From Bradyrhizobium sp. SZCCT0153 (GTDB taxonomy: Bacteria > Pseudomonadota > Alphaproteobacteria > Rhizobiales > Xanthobacteraceae), in assembly GCF_018129995.1 (NCBI RefSeq), contig NZ_JAFCKS010000002.1, positions 1,054,001-1,118,000 of the forward strand: 64,000 nucleotides of DNA, given 5' to 3'. Below are positions 9,138-18,077 of this stretch, one piece after another. Under the pieces are notes generated by a model. The model was not told the DNA's origin, did not search any database, and worked only from the letters and a program-made list of their open reading frames with translations. Position 1 is the stretch's first letter. Each line of letters opens with the position of its first letter. The position numbers and the translations under genes are program-made.

Positions 9138-10732
9138 GCAGGGAGCGTCTCTATCTGTTCGACACCACGCTGCGCGACGGCGCGCAGACCAATGGCGTCG
9201 ATTTCACGCTGACGGACAAGCAGGTGATCGCGGCGATGCTCGACGATCTCGGCATCGACTATGTCGAGGGCGGCTATCCTGGCGCCAATCCGACCGATAC
9301 CGAGTTTTTCGCGACCAAGCCGAAACTCGATCATGCGCGCTTCACCGCCTTCGGCATGACGCGCCGGGCAGGGCGGTCGGTCTCCAACGATCCCGGTGTC
9401 GCTGGGCTGCTGGACGCGAAGGCGGATGCGATCTGCTTCGTGGCAAAATCCTCCGCCTATCAGGTGCGCGTGGCGCTGGAGACGACCAAGGAGGAGAACC
9501 TCGCCTCGATCCGCGACAGCGTGGCCGCCGCGAAGGCCGCCGGCCGCGAGGTCATGCTCGACTGCGAGCATTTCTTCGATGGCTACAAGGAGGACGCGAG
9601 CTTCGCGCTGGCCTGCGCCAAGGCCGCTTATGAGGCCGGCGCGCGCTGGGTGGTGCTGTGCGACACCAATGGCGGCACCATGCCGAACGAGGTCGAGGCC
9701 ATCGTCACCGAGGTGACGAAGCACATCCCCGGCGATCATGTCGGCATCCACGCCCATAACGACACCGAGCAGGCGGTGGCGAATTCGCTGGCCGCGGTGC
9801 GCGCCGGCGCGCGGCAGATCCAGGGCACGCTGAACGGCCTCGGCGAGCGCTGCGGCAACGCCAATCTCTGCTCGCTGATCCCGACCTTGAAGCTGAAGCA
9901 GGAATTCGCCGACGCCTTCGAAATCGGCGTCACCGCAGAGAAGCTGGCGACCCTGGTCAAGGTGTCCCGCACGCTCGACGACATGCTCAACCGCGTGCCG
10001 AACCGGCATGCGGCCTATGTCGGCGAGAGCGCGTTCGTCACCAAGACCGGCATTCATGCCTCCGCCGTGCTGAAGGATCCGCAGACCTATGAGCACGTCC
10101 TGCCGGAACTGGTCGGCAATCACCGCAAGGTGCTGGTGTCCGACCAGGCCGGCCGCTCCAACGTCATCGCCGAGCTCGACCGGGCCGGCATTCCCTACGA
10201 GAAGAGCGACCCGAAGCTGACGCGTCTGGTCGAGGAGTTGAAGGAGCGCGAGGCGCAAGGCTACGCCTATGAATCGGCCAACGCCTCGTTCGATCTGTTG
10301 GCGCGCCGCACGCTCGGCAAGGTGCCGCATTATTTCGAGGTCGAGCAGTTCGACGTCAATGTCGAGCAGCGCTACAATTCGCATGGCGAGCGCGTCACCG
10401 TGGCGCTCGCCGTGGTCAAGGTCGACGTCGCCGGCGAGCACCTGATCTCGGCCGCCGAAGGCAACGGCCCGGTCAACGCGCTCGACGTTGCCCTGCGAAA
10501 AGACCTCGGCAAGTACCAGAAATACATCGAGGGGCTGACGCTGATCGACTACCGCGTGCGTATCCTCAATGGCGGCACCGGCGCGGTGACGCGCGTGCTG
10601 ATCGAGAGCGAGGACGAGACCGGCGATCGCTGGACCACGGTCGGCGTGTCCCCGAACATCATCGACGCCTCGTTCCAGGCGCTGATGGATTCGGTGATCT
10701 ACAAGCTCGTGAAGTCGGGCGCGCCGGCGTAG
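9134..10732 (+). CDS. cimA: (R)-citramalate synthase
   Basis: Condenses pyruvate with acetyl-CoA to citramalate, giving a threonine-independent route to 2-oxobutyrate and isoleucine. The 532-residue protein begins LFDTTLRDGAQTNGVDF, the HMGL/LeuA-like TIM-barrel signature. It continues with the metal and catalytic stretch GIHAHNDTEQAVANSLAA, NGLGERCGNANL, and a C-terminal LeuA-type regulatory domain (about 400-532). The length and TNG variant fit CimA rather than 2-isopropylmalate synthase (LeuA). The ATG at 9134 overlaps the acetyltransferase stop. A palindromic repeat follows. Confidence 0.9.
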   Translation: MSRERLYLFDTTLRDGAQTNGVDFTLTDKQVIAAMLDDLGIDYVEGGYPGANPTDTEFFATKPKLDHARFTAFGMTRRAGRSVSNDPGVAGLLDAKADAICFVAKSSAYQVRVALETTKEENLASIRDSVAAAKAAGREVMLDCEHFFDGYKEDASFALACAKAAYEAGARWVVLCDTNGGTMPNEVEAIVTEVTKHIPGDHVGIHAHNDTEQAVANSLAAVRAGARQIQGTLNGLGERCGNANLCSLIPTLKLKQEFADAFEIGVTAEKLATLVKVSRTLDDMLNRVPNRHAAYVGESAFVTKTGIHASAVLKDPQTYEHVLPELVGNHRKVLVSDQAGRSNVIAELDRAGIPYEKSDPKLTRLVEELKEREAQGYAYESANASFDLLARRTLGKVPHYFEVEQFDVNVEQRYNSHGERVTVALAVVKVDVAGEHLISAAEGNGPVNALDVALRKDLGKYQKYIEGLTLIDYRVRILNGGTGAVTRVLIESEDETGDRWTTVGVSPNIIDASFQALMDSVIYKLVKSGAPA

Positions 10733-10756
10733 AACGACGGCGGCGCCACAAACACC

Positions 10757-10838
10757 GTCATTGCGCGGAGCGAAGCGACGAAGCAATCCAGATTGTCTCC
10801 GCCGGCACAGTCTGGGTTGCTTCGCTTGGCTCGCAATG
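10757..10838. repeat. Dispersed palindromic repeat (CATTGCG type)
   Basis: Left arm about 10757-10791 (GTCATTGCGCGGAGCGAAGC and on to AATCCAGA) and right arm 10811-10838 (TCTGGGTTGCTTCGC and on to CTCGCAATG) are inverted copies around a short spacer. This resembles a dispersed intergenic element common in Bradyrhizobium. It sits between cimA and the VOC gene and may act as a transcript-end hairpin. Confidence 0.75.
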
Positions 10839-10863
10839 CCGAGGAGAGAGGGGAGCGCGACCA

Positions 10864-11241
10864 ATGATCGACCACATCTCCGTCGGCGTCGGCGATCTCG
10901 ATCGCTCGGCAAGATTCTACGAGGCGACGCTCGCCGCCCTCGGCCTGTCGCGCCTCGTCACGCGGCCGCGGACGGTCGGCTTCGGCAAGGCCTATCCCGA
11001 ATTCTGGATCAATCTGCGCGAGGGCATGCCGCATGTCGCCCCCGAGAGCGGCGTGCACATCTGCCTGCGGGCAAAGACGACGGCCGAGGTCGATGCATTT
11101 CACGCCGCGGCCCTTGCCGCCGGCGGCGCATCGGACGGCGCGCCGGGTATCCGCCCGCACGACCGCGTGCGCTACTACGCGGCGTTCGTCACCGATCCCG
11201 ACGGCAACCGGATCGAGGCGGTGACGTTTCCCGCTGGCTAA
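10864..11241 (+). CDS. VOC (glyoxalase/bleomycin-resistance) family protein
   Basis: A 125-residue single-module vicinal oxygen chelate protein. It starts MIDHISVGVGDLDRSARFYE, with His4 as a likely metal ligand, and ends with FVTDPDGNRIEAV, where the Glu is the usual last ligand. Proteins of this layout dimerise to build the metal site. Specific reaction is unknown. Its TAA overlaps, tail-to-tail, the stop codon of the minus-strand LOG gene. Confidence 0.85.
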   Translation: MIDHISVGVGDLDRSARFYEATLAALGLSRLVTRPRTVGFGKAYPEFWINLREGMPHVAPESGVHICLRAKTTAEVDAFHAAALAAGGASDGAPGIRPHDRVRYYAAFVTDPDGNRIEAVTFPAG

Positions 11242-11852
11242 AGCTTGCGTGCAACTTCCGGCGCGAGCTCTTTTTCCGCCTCGGCGAGCTGCGCCACTGC
11301 GGCCTTCAGCTTCGGCAGGATCTCCTCGACCCGATCGGCCTTGAGGATGTCGACCGAGAGGCCGGCGCGGATGAACTCGGTCTGGCGCATGTGCGACAGC
11401 AGCGAGAACAGCGGCTCCCAGAAATTGTCGAAATTGGCGAGCAGCACCGGCTTGGCGTGGCGGCCGAGCTGTTTCCAGGTCAGCTGCTCCACCAGCTCCT
11501 CCAGCGTGCCGACGCCGCCCGGCAGCGCCACGAAGGCGTCGGAGCGTTCGAACATCAGCCGCTTGCGCTCGTGCATGTCGGGGGTGACGATCATCTCCTG
11601 CACGCGGGTCAGCGCGTTCTCGCGCTTCCGCAGGAATTCGGGAATGATGCCGGTGACGCTGCCGCCGTGATCCAGCACGGAGGTCGCGACCGAGCCCATC
11701 AGGCCGAGCGAGCCTCCGCCATAGACGAGGCGAATGTTGTTATCGGCGAGGGCCTTGCCGAACGCCTTGGCGCCCTCGGTGAAGCGGGGATTGGTTCCGG
11801 GGCCGGAGCCGCAATAGACACAGACGGTTTTGATCGTGCTCATTGGTGCCAT
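11238..11852 (-). CDS. LOG-family nucleoside 5'-monophosphate phosphoribohydrolase
   Basis: The family (TIGR00730, cytokinin riboside 5'-monophosphate phosphoribohydrolase type, LOG) cleaves the N-glycosidic bond of nucleoside monophosphates, including AMP and cytokinin ribotides. The 204-residue protein has VCVYCGSGPG, YGGGSLGLMG and the defining PGGVGTLEE motif with its catalytic Arg/Glu surroundings (ERSDAFVALPGG). In plant-associated bacteria it may release free cytokinin, but many bacterial members are housekeeping AMP hydrolases. The start at 11852 could equally be the ATG at 11843 (MSTIKTVCVY); neither has a clear ribosome-binding site. Confidence 0.88.
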   Translation of the reverse strand: MAPMSTIKTVCVYCGSGPGTNPRFTEGAKAFGKALADNNIRLVYGGGSLGLMGSVATSVLDHGGSVTGIIPEFLRKRENALTRVQEMIVTPDMHERKRLMFERSDAFVALPGGVGTLEELVEQLTWKQLGRHAKPVLLANFDNFWEPLFSLLSHMRQTEFIRAGLSVDILKADRVEEILPKLKAAVAQLAEAEKELAPEVARKL

Positions 11853-12043
11853 GATGCATTGCAGCGAAGAGGCGTCAAGCCCAATCGGTGATTCGGGTGA
11901 CCCGGATATTTACCGGTAAATGGCGGCAAACAATCGAAGATTCGCCATCTGGCGGGGTGCGCTGGCATCGGGAAGGCTCTATATGACGAGCGAAAATCGC
12001 AAATCGTACCGCGCCCGCATCCGGCGGGCTTTCAGGCTTCTTG

Positions 12044-14002
12044 ATGGACCAACCTCAATCGTTCGACGGCGCCGACGTTCCTGATCCGCCTCCCGGGGGA
12101 CAGCTGGAGCGGGCTACGCTGATGGGCACGCTGGCGCATCTGTGGCCCTATATCTGGCCGGGCGACCGCTTCGACCTGAAGATGAGGGTGGTCTGGTCGA
12201 TGGTGCTGCTGCTCGCCGCCAAGCTGATCACGCTGACGGTTCCGTTCAGCTTCAAATGGGCGACAGACGCGCTGACCGGCGCCAACACCGCGCCGGTGCT
12301 GCCCGACAATTGGCATCTCTGGGTGATCGCCTCGCCATTGCTGCTGACCGCCAGCTACGGCGTGATGCGCATCCTGATGGCGGTGATGACGCAATGGCGC
12401 GACGGCATCTTCGCGCGCGTCGCCATGCATGCGGTGCGCAAGCTCGCCACCATCACCTTCATTCACATGCACGAGCTCTCGCTGCGCTTTCACCTCGAGC
12501 GCAAGACCGGCGGCCTGACGCGCGTGCTCGAGCGCGGCCGCGAGGGCATCGAAGTCATCGTGCGCATGGTGATCCTCCAGCTGATCCCGACCATCGTCGA
12601 GGTCTCGCTCCTGATGGCCGTGCTGCTCTGGCAATTCGACTGGCGCTACGTGGTCGCGACGCTGATCACGGTTACGGTCTACATGTACTACACCTATATC
12701 GCGACCGAGTGGCGGATCGGCATCCGCCGCAAGATGAACGATTCCGACACCGAGGCGAACACCAAGGCGATCGACTCGCTGCTCAACTACGAGACCGTGA
12801 AATATTTCAGCGCCGAGGCGCGCGAGGCGCAGCGCTATGACCGCTCGGTCGCGCGCTACGAGGAGTCGAGCGTTCAGGCCTATACGTCGCTCGCCGTCCT
12901 CAACACCGGCCAGGCCGTGATCTTCACGCTGGGGCTGACGGCGACCATGCTGATGTGCGCGATCGGCGTACGCAACGGCACCAACACGGTCGGTGATTTC
13001 GTGCTGGTCAACGCCATGATGATCCAGCTCTACCAGCCGCTGAATTTCATGGGCATGGTCTATCGCGAGATCAAGCAGGCCATCATCGACATCGAGAAGA
13101 TGTTTGGGGTGCTGGGACGCGAGGCCGAGATCAAGGACGTTCCCGATGCGCAGCCACTGGTCATCTCCGCCGGCACCGTGCGTTTCGAGGACGTGCGCTT
13201 TGCCTATGAGCCGGCGCGGCCGATCCTGAAAGGCATCAGCTTCGAGGTGCCGGCGGGCAAGACGGTCGCGATCGTCGGGCCGTCGGGCGCGGGCAAATCG
13301 ACCATCTCGCGGCTCCTGTTCCGCCTCTACGACATCTCCGGCGGCAGGATCCTGATCGACGGCCAGGATATTCGCGAGGTTACGCAGGCCAGCTTGCGCG
13401 CTTCCATCGGCATGGTGCCGCAGGACACCGTGCTGTTCAACGACACCATCCGCTACAACATCCGCTACGGCCGCTGGGACGCCAGCGACACCGAAGTCGA
13501 GGAGGCGGCGGGCCTGGCGCAGATCGACCATTTCATTCGCATGGCGCCGATGGGCTACGAGACCCAGGTCGGCGAGCGCGGCCTGAAACTGTCCGGCGGC
13601 GAGAAGCAGCGCGTCGCGATCGCGCGCACCGTGCTGAAGGCGCCGCCGATCCTCGTGCTGGACGAGGCGACCTCCGCGCTCGACACCCACACCGAGCACG
13701 AGATCCAGGGCGCGCTCGAGCGCGTGGCCAAGAACCGCACCTCGCTCGTGATCGCGCACCGGCTCTCGACCATCGTCGGCGCCGACGAGATCATCGTGCT
13801 GGACCAGGGCCGCATCGCCGAGCGCGGCACCCACGCACAACTGCTTGCGCAGGGCGGCCTCTACGCCAGCATGTGGAACAGGCAGCGCGAAGCCGAGGCG
13901 GCGCGTGAGAAATTGGCCCAGATGGCCGACAGCCGCGAGGCGCCCAACCGGGAGCCTCCGCCGGTCGCCGACGTCCTGACGGCACCTGCGGCTGCCGAGT
14001 GA
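12044..14002 (+). CDS. Atm1/HMT1-type ABC exporter (fused membrane and ATPase domains)
   Basis: A 652-residue half-transporter that should dimerise in the inner membrane. The N-terminal half carries about six membrane helices. The stretch SDTEANTKAIDSLLNYETVK is diagnostic of the Atm1/ABCB7 group, which export glutathione-linked sulfur or metal species. The ATPase domain has Walker A GPSGAGKST (about 412-420), Q-loop MVPQDTVLF, signature LSGGEKQR and Walker B ILVLDEATSALD. A TTG directly before the ATG at 12044 is not needed as the start. It stands alone, about 190 bases from the divergent LOG gene. Export substrate is inferred only from the family. Confidence 0.9.
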   Translation: MDQPQSFDGADVPDPPPGGQLERATLMGTLAHLWPYIWPGDRFDLKMRVVWSMVLLLAAKLITLTVPFSFKWATDALTGANTAPVLPDNWHLWVIASPLLLTASYGVMRILMAVMTQWRDGIFARVAMHAVRKLATITFIHMHELSLRFHLERKTGGLTRVLERGREGIEVIVRMVILQLIPTIVEVSLLMAVLLWQFDWRYVVATLITVTVYMYYTYIATEWRIGIRRKMNDSDTEANTKAIDSLLNYETVKYFSAEAREAQRYDRSVARYEESSVQAYTSLAVLNTGQAVIFTLGLTATMLMCAIGVRNGTNTVGDFVLVNAMMIQLYQPLNFMGMVYREIKQAIIDIEKMFGVLGREAEIKDVPDAQPLVISAGTVRFEDVRFAYEPARPILKGISFEVPAGKTVAIVGPSGAGKSTISRLLFRLYDISGGRILIDGQDIREVTQASLRASIGMVPQDTVLFNDTIRYNIRYGRWDASDTEVEEAAGLAQIDHFIRMAPMGYETQVGERGLKLSGGEKQRVAIARTVLKAPPILVLDEATSALDTHTEHEIQGALERVAKNRTSLVIAHRLSTIVGADEIIVLDQGRIAERGTHAQLLAQGGLYASMWNRQREAEAAREKLAQMADSREAPNREPPPVADVLTAPAAAE

Positions 14003-14085
14003 CCTTGTCTCCGGTCCCAACTCTGGCCTAAACAACTCCACCGCGCGGGACGACCTGCGCCATCAACCCTGAGCGGCAGATAGCG

Positions 14086-14784
14086 ATGTCCATTCTCGAT
14101 TCGATCCAGCGCCAGATCCCGCCGATCCACAAGGAGGGCTATCCCTTCATCGGCGGCTTTGCGCTGGCAAGCCTCATCCTGTTCTGGCTGTGGTCGCCCT
14201 TGGGGTGGATCGGCACCATCCTGACCGTGTGGTGCGCGCTGTTCTTCCGTGATCCCGTCAGGGTGACGCCGGTGCGCGAAGGGCTCGTGGTGTCGCCGGC
14301 CGACGGCCGCGTCTCGATGATCACCATGGCGCTGCCGCCGGCCGAGCTCGGGCTCGGCGACCGGCCGCTGCCGCGCATCTCGGTCTTCATGAGCGTGTTC
14401 AACTGCCACGTGAACCGCAGCCCGATCGCGGGCAGGGTGGACCGTATCGCCTACCGGCCCGGCCTGTTCATCAATGCCGAGCTGGACAAGGCGAGCGAGG
14501 ACAATGAGCGCAACTCGCTGGTGATAACGACGCCGACGGCGCGGATCGGCGTGATCCAGATCGCGGGGCTCGTCGCCAAGCGCATCGTCTGCTTCGTCAA
14601 GGAGGGGCAGGCGATCGGCGCCGGCGAGCGCTTCGGCCTGATCCGCTTCGGCTCGCGGCTCGACGTCTATCTGCCATTGGGCACCAAGGCGCTGGTCTCG
14701 GAAGGGCAGACCGCGATCGCCGGCGAGACGATCTTGGCCGATCTTGCCGGAGACGACCCGAGCCGCGCCTACCGCGCCAATTAA
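14086..14784 (+). CDS. psd: Phosphatidylserine decarboxylase proenzyme
   Basis: Converts phosphatidylserine to phosphatidylethanolamine. The 232-residue short-form enzyme has two N-terminal hydrophobic segments ([22 protein letters not shown]). It ends with the self-cleavage site in [12 protein letters not shown], where Ser190 should become the pyruvoyl cofactor of the small subunit. This is the GS variant of the better-known LGST site. An ATG at 14086 follows GAGCGGCAG. It lies 87 bases upstream of pssA on the same strand, the usual pairing in alphaproteobacteria. Confidence 0.93.
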   Translation: MSILDSIQRQIPPIHKEGYPFIGGFALASLILFWLWSPLGWIGTILTVWCALFFRDPVRVTPVREGLVVSPADGRVSMITMALPPAELGLGDRPLPRISVFMSVFNCHVNRSPIAGRVDRIAYRPGLFINAELDKASEDNERNSLVITTPTARIGVIQIAGLVAKRIVCFVKEGQAIGAGERFGLIRFGSRLDVYLPLGTKALVSEGQTAIAGETILADLAGDDPSRAYRAN

Positions 14785-14871
14785 CCATCAAGTCGGCCTC
14801 AAGGGGCCTTCCGCCGCAATGGCGGAGAGGAACATGGCTTGCTATATCTCGCCTCAAGGTGAGGACGAGCC

Positions 14872-15753
14872 ATGACGCCCTATGACTTCAAAGATCCCGA
14901 CGTGCGCCGCAGGCGGTTCCGCCCGATCCCGGTGCGCATGCTGGTGCCCAACGTCATCACGCTGCTGGCGATCTGCGCGGGCCTGACCTCGATCCGGCTC
15001 TCGATCGAGGGGCGGATGTCGCTCGCGGTCTACGCCATCGTGTTCGCGGCCGCGCTCGACGGCATCGATGGCCGCATCGCGCGCCTGATCAAGGGTCAGT
15101 CCAAGTTCGGCGCCGAGCTCGACAGCCTCGCCGACTTCGTCAATTTCGGCGTCGCGCCCGGCCTGATGTTGTATTTCTGGCAGCTGCACGAGCTCGGCAA
15201 TGCCGGCTGGATTGCCGCGATGGTGTTCGCGATTTCGGGTGGCCTGCGCCTCGCGCGCTTCAATGCCACGCTGGACGATCCGAACAAGCCGGCCTTCGCC
15301 GCCAATTTCTTCACTGGCATGCCGGCGCCGGCCGGGGCGATCACCGTGATGTTGCCGATCTATGCGGCGTTCCTGGATCTGGGGCGCTGGCCCGCGGCGC
15401 TGACGGCCGGCTACACGCTGCTGATTGCCTTCCTGATGGTGTCGCGCTTGCCGGTGTTCTCCGGCAAGACCAAGCGGATGCGCGTGGCGCCCGAGCTGGT
15501 GCTGCCGGCGTTCGTCGCCGTGATCGTCTTCATCGCGCTGCTGATCGCCTATCCCTGGCACGTGCTGTCGATCGGCACGGTGCTGTATCTGGTCTGCCTG
15601 CCGCTCGGCTACAAATCCTATCGCGACCAGGCGCGCGCGATGCAAGCAGCAGCTTCTTCGGGAGGCGAGGTCCCGTCGCCGCCCTCGGCACCGACGCTGG
15701 CAAACCTGTCCGAGCCGCCGCATGACGACGATCGGCCCGGAAGGCTACACTGA
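14872..15753 (+). CDS. pssA: CDP-diacylglycerol--serine O-phosphatidyltransferase
   Basis: Makes phosphatidylserine from CDP-diacylglycerol and serine, feeding Psd. The 293-residue membrane protein has about eight hydrophobic segments. Its CDP-alcohol phosphotransferase signature spans LDGIDGRIARLI, then SKFGAELDSLADF (the D-x2-DG-x2-AR-x8-G-x3-D-x3-D pattern). The C-terminal tail is polar and Ser/Pro-rich (SSGGEVPSPPSAPT). The ATG at 14872 follows GAGGACGAG. Co-transcription with psd is likely. Confidence 0.93.
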   Translation: MTPYDFKDPDVRRRRFRPIPVRMLVPNVITLLAICAGLTSIRLSIEGRMSLAVYAIVFAAALDGIDGRIARLIKGQSKFGAELDSLADFVNFGVAPGLMLYFWQLHELGNAGWIAAMVFAISGGLRLARFNATLDDPNKPAFAANFFTGMPAPAGAITVMLPIYAAFLDLGRWPAALTAGYTLLIAFLMVSRLPVFSGKTKRMRVAPELVLPAFVAVIVFIALLIAYPWHVLSIGTVLYLVCLPLGYKSYRDQARAMQAAASSGGEVPSPPSAPTLANLSEPPHDDDRPGRLH

Positions 15754-15905
15754 GCGGCAAGGCACCGAGCAGCAAGGCACTGAGCGGCAAAACCCGGATA
15801 TCAGCCATGAGGGCTTCCTGAGTTGGGTTGAGACCCGATCTCGGCTATATCGCCAGTGTCGGCGGCACCGCGCCAACAGCGGCCGCCAATCTGGGAGAGA
15901 ACGCC

Positions 15906-16625
15906 GTGACCGATAACGCGACCGGGCCGCTGCCCGCTTCCGTCCTTGAAGCGCTGGGCCGCTATGACACGCCGACGATCTGCAATGCCATGGAGATCGT
16001 GGCGCCCGAGCGCCGCTTGATTGGCTACACCACCAAGCAATTGGTCTGTCCGTTTCCCGACCTGCCGCCGATCGTCGGCTATGCCCGCACGGTGGCGATC
16101 CGCTCGGTGCTGAAGTTCTCGCTACCGGCCGAAGAGCAGTCGAAGCGCCGCATCGAATATTACGAATATGTCGGCACCGGCTTTGGCCCGCGCATCTCGG
16201 TGATCCAGGACATCGACGGTCCCGACGTCGGCTACGGCGCGTTCTGGGGCGAGGTGCAGAGCAACGTGCACAAGGCGCTTGGCTGTCTCGGCGTCATCAC
16301 CGACGGCTCGATCCGCGACATCCCGCAATGGGCCCCGGGCTTTCAGGCGCTGGCCGGCTCGATCGGCCCGTCGCATGCCTGGGTGCATGCGGAGAGCTTT
16401 GGCGGCGAGGTCCGCGTCGCCGGCATGACCGTGAAGTCCGACGACCTCATCCACGCCGACCAGCACGGCGCCATCGTGATCCCGCTCGACATCGCCGCAA
16501 AGCTGCCCGAGGCCGCCGAGCTCTGCGGCCGCCGCGAGACGCCGATCCTGGAGATCGCCCGCAGCCCCGACTTCTCGCTGGAGAAGCTGAAGGCCGCGCT
16601 GAGGCGCTCGGCGGAAATCCACTAA
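15906..16625 (+). CDS. RraA-like / HMG aldolase-family protein
   Basis: A 239-residue protein of the RraA-like superfamily, which includes 4-hydroxy-4-methyl-2-oxoglutarate aldolases and proteins long misnamed demethylmenaquinone methyltransferases. Key features are the start LEALGRYDTPTICNAME, the substrate and metal loop VITDGSIRDIPQW (Arg and Asp), and the late DLIHADQHGAIVIP. It is longer than E. coli RraA. The GTG at 15906 is chosen because GGGAGA lies seven bases upstream; upstream in-frame sequence to 15828 is not family-like. It stands alone, so its substrate is open. Confidence 0.8.
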   Translation: MTDNATGPLPASVLEALGRYDTPTICNAMEIVAPERRLIGYTTKQLVCPFPDLPPIVGYARTVAIRSVLKFSLPAEEQSKRRIEYYEYVGTGFGPRISVIQDIDGPDVGYGAFWGEVQSNVHKALGCLGVITDGSIRDIPQWAPGFQALAGSIGPSHAWVHAESFGGEVRVAGMTVKSDDLIHADQHGAIVIPLDIAAKLPEAAELCGRRETPILEIARSPDFSLEKLKAALRRSAEIH

Positions 16626-16640
16626 CCGGACCGGCACGAT

Positions 16641-16934
16641 CTACGGCGGCGACGCCGCTCGCGGGCTGCCCTGTTCAGCCAGGAACAGGGCAGCCTGATC
16701 CGGCTCGCCCAGCACCGCGGCAGCGCAGCCAATCAAGGTGAAGCCGCCGGCCAAATCCCACAGGGTGATGTCTTCCGCATTGTCGGCGGCGTGGATCAGG
16801 CGCGCTGCGATCACGGCGAAGGCAGCCTCGACAAAGAGCAGCACGCTGAACGCCGGCAGGACGAGCTCGGGCTCGAGCATATGGAGCGCCAGCACAGCGG
16901 GAAGTGCGGTAAGAAGACTGAACAGCGTCACCAT
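16641..16934 (-). CDS. Small hydrophobic membrane protein, unknown
   Basis: About 97 residues: MVTLFSLLTALPAVLALHML, then LVLPAFSVLLFVEAAFAVIAA and GGFTLIGCAAAVLG, suggesting two to three membrane helices. The ATG at 16934 has GGGAG eight bases upstream, better than the GTG at 16952. It converges on the RraA-like gene 15 bases away. The opposite strand is also open here, but that reading is Ser/Arg-rich and not protein-like. No recognised family. Confidence 0.6.
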   Translation of the reverse strand: MVTLFSLLTALPAVLALHMLEPELVLPAFSVLLFVEAAFAVIAARLIHAADNAEDITLWDLAGGFTLIGCAAAVLGEPDQAALFLAEQGSPRAASPP

Positions 16935-17279
16935 TGCGATGGCTCCCGCCACGAGCGTCCGCCCCGCTCCAGACTACCAACCGATCCTCCGCCCCCTGAT
17001 GTGGCCCAGGGCCGCAGCCAGACTGTCCACGCGATCAAGCGAGCGCACCGGGCCGAGCCGACGGGGCGCGCGACGCCTTATGGTTAGCAAAACGTTGAGA
17101 TGCCCGTCGGAGGCCGGCAAAGCCGGAGTCGCTTCAGCGCGCTGCGCCAGTCAGGCGCGTCGGCTCAACTTAACCTTTACGCGGCTTTAAGGGCGGCGCT
17201 CTAGGGTTTCCGATGCGGTTCGGGGTTGGACTGCGCCAGCGGCCAGGATGGCCGTTGTTCGTTCGCGTTGGAGTGTCCC
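16935..17279. other. Intergenic region upstream of the stator genes
   Basis: About 345 bases between the divergent small membrane protein and motA. I see no convincing gene, tRNA or repeat. An AT-richer stretch (TTATGGTTAGCAAAACGTTGAG near 17080-17101 and CTTAACCTTTACG near 17168-17180) stands out and is the likeliest place for the motA promoter. Confidence 0.4.
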
Positions 17280-18053
17280 ATGGATATCATGACGAGCGTC
17301 GGGCTCATTGCGGGCATCATCGTCATCACGGCGATGGTCTTCATGGGCGGCGATCTCCACATGTTCATCTCCGAACATGCCATGATCATCATCTTCGGCG
17401 GCTCGATCTCCGCGACCATGATCCGCTTCCCGCTCTCGGCGCTCCTGCACGGCCTTCCGCTCGGCGCCAAGTTCGCCTTCACCATGAGCCGCCTGTCGGC
17501 CCATGACCTCGTCGACGAACTCGCCCGCATCGCCGAGATCGCCCGCAAGCAGGGTCCGGTCGGGCTCGAAAAGGTCGAGACCGACGAGCCCTTCCTGGCC
17601 AAGGGCATCCGCTACGTCGCCGACGGTTACGACCTCGACTTCATCCGCGACAATCTCGAGCGCGACCGCGACAACTTCCTGATGCACCTCGACGAGGGCA
17701 GCAAGATCTACCGCGCCATCGGCGACTGCGCCCCGGCCTTCGGCATGATCGGCACCCTGATCGGCATGGTGCAGATGTTCGCCAACATGACCGACCCCTC
17801 CAAGCTCGGCCCGTTCATGGCTACCGCGCTGCTCGCAACCCTCTACGGCGCCCTGGTCGCGAACCTGTTCTGTCTGCCGATCGCCGACAAGCTGCACGGC
17901 AAGTTGCTCGACGAAGAGACCAACCGCACGCTGATCATCGACGGCATCCTGATGATCCGCGACTCCAAGAGCCCGACGCTCGTGCGCGAAATGCTGCTGG
18001 CCTATCTGCCGGAGAAGCATCGTCACGCCGAAGGCGAGCCGGTGCCGGCGTAA
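17280..18053 (+). CDS. motA: MotA/PomA-type flagellar stator protein
   Basis: A 257-residue MotA/TolQ/ExbB-family channel subunit with four hydrophobic segments: SVGLIAGIIVITAMVFMGG, AMIIIFGGSISATMI, IGDCAPAFGMIGTLIGMV and MATALLATLYGALVANLF. The cytoplasmic loop (about 80-150) contains the charged residues that meet the rotor. The short first loop and overall length are closer to PomA than to the E. coli MotA. Paired with the MotB-like gene 24 bases downstream, it would form an ion-driven stator. The ATG at 17280 is preferred over an earlier frame that lacks family likeness. Confidence 0.85.
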   Translation: MDIMTSVGLIAGIIVITAMVFMGGDLHMFISEHAMIIIFGGSISATMIRFPLSALLHGLPLGAKFAFTMSRLSAHDLVDELARIAEIARKQGPVGLEKVETDEPFLAKGIRYVADGYDLDFIRDNLERDRDNFLMHLDEGSKIYRAIGDCAPAFGMIGTLIGMVQMFANMTDPSKLGPFMATALLATLYGALVANLFCLPIADKLHGKLLDEETNRTLIIDGILMIRDSKSPTLVREMLLAYLPEKHRHAEGEPVPA

Positions 18054-18077
18054 CGCCGCCCGCCGGGATATCGAGAG

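Noticed and set aside
12032..14041. A 669-codon minus-strand reading across the ABC exporter gene
   Set aside because: Opposite a clear ABC transporter, with repeated His/Asp/Arg-rich low-complexity sequence typical of antisense frames.
16738..17190. A 150-codon plus-strand frame opposite the small membrane protein
   Set aside because: Ser/Arg/Ala-rich without hydrophobic pattern, while the minus strand gives well-formed membrane helices and a good ribosome-binding site.
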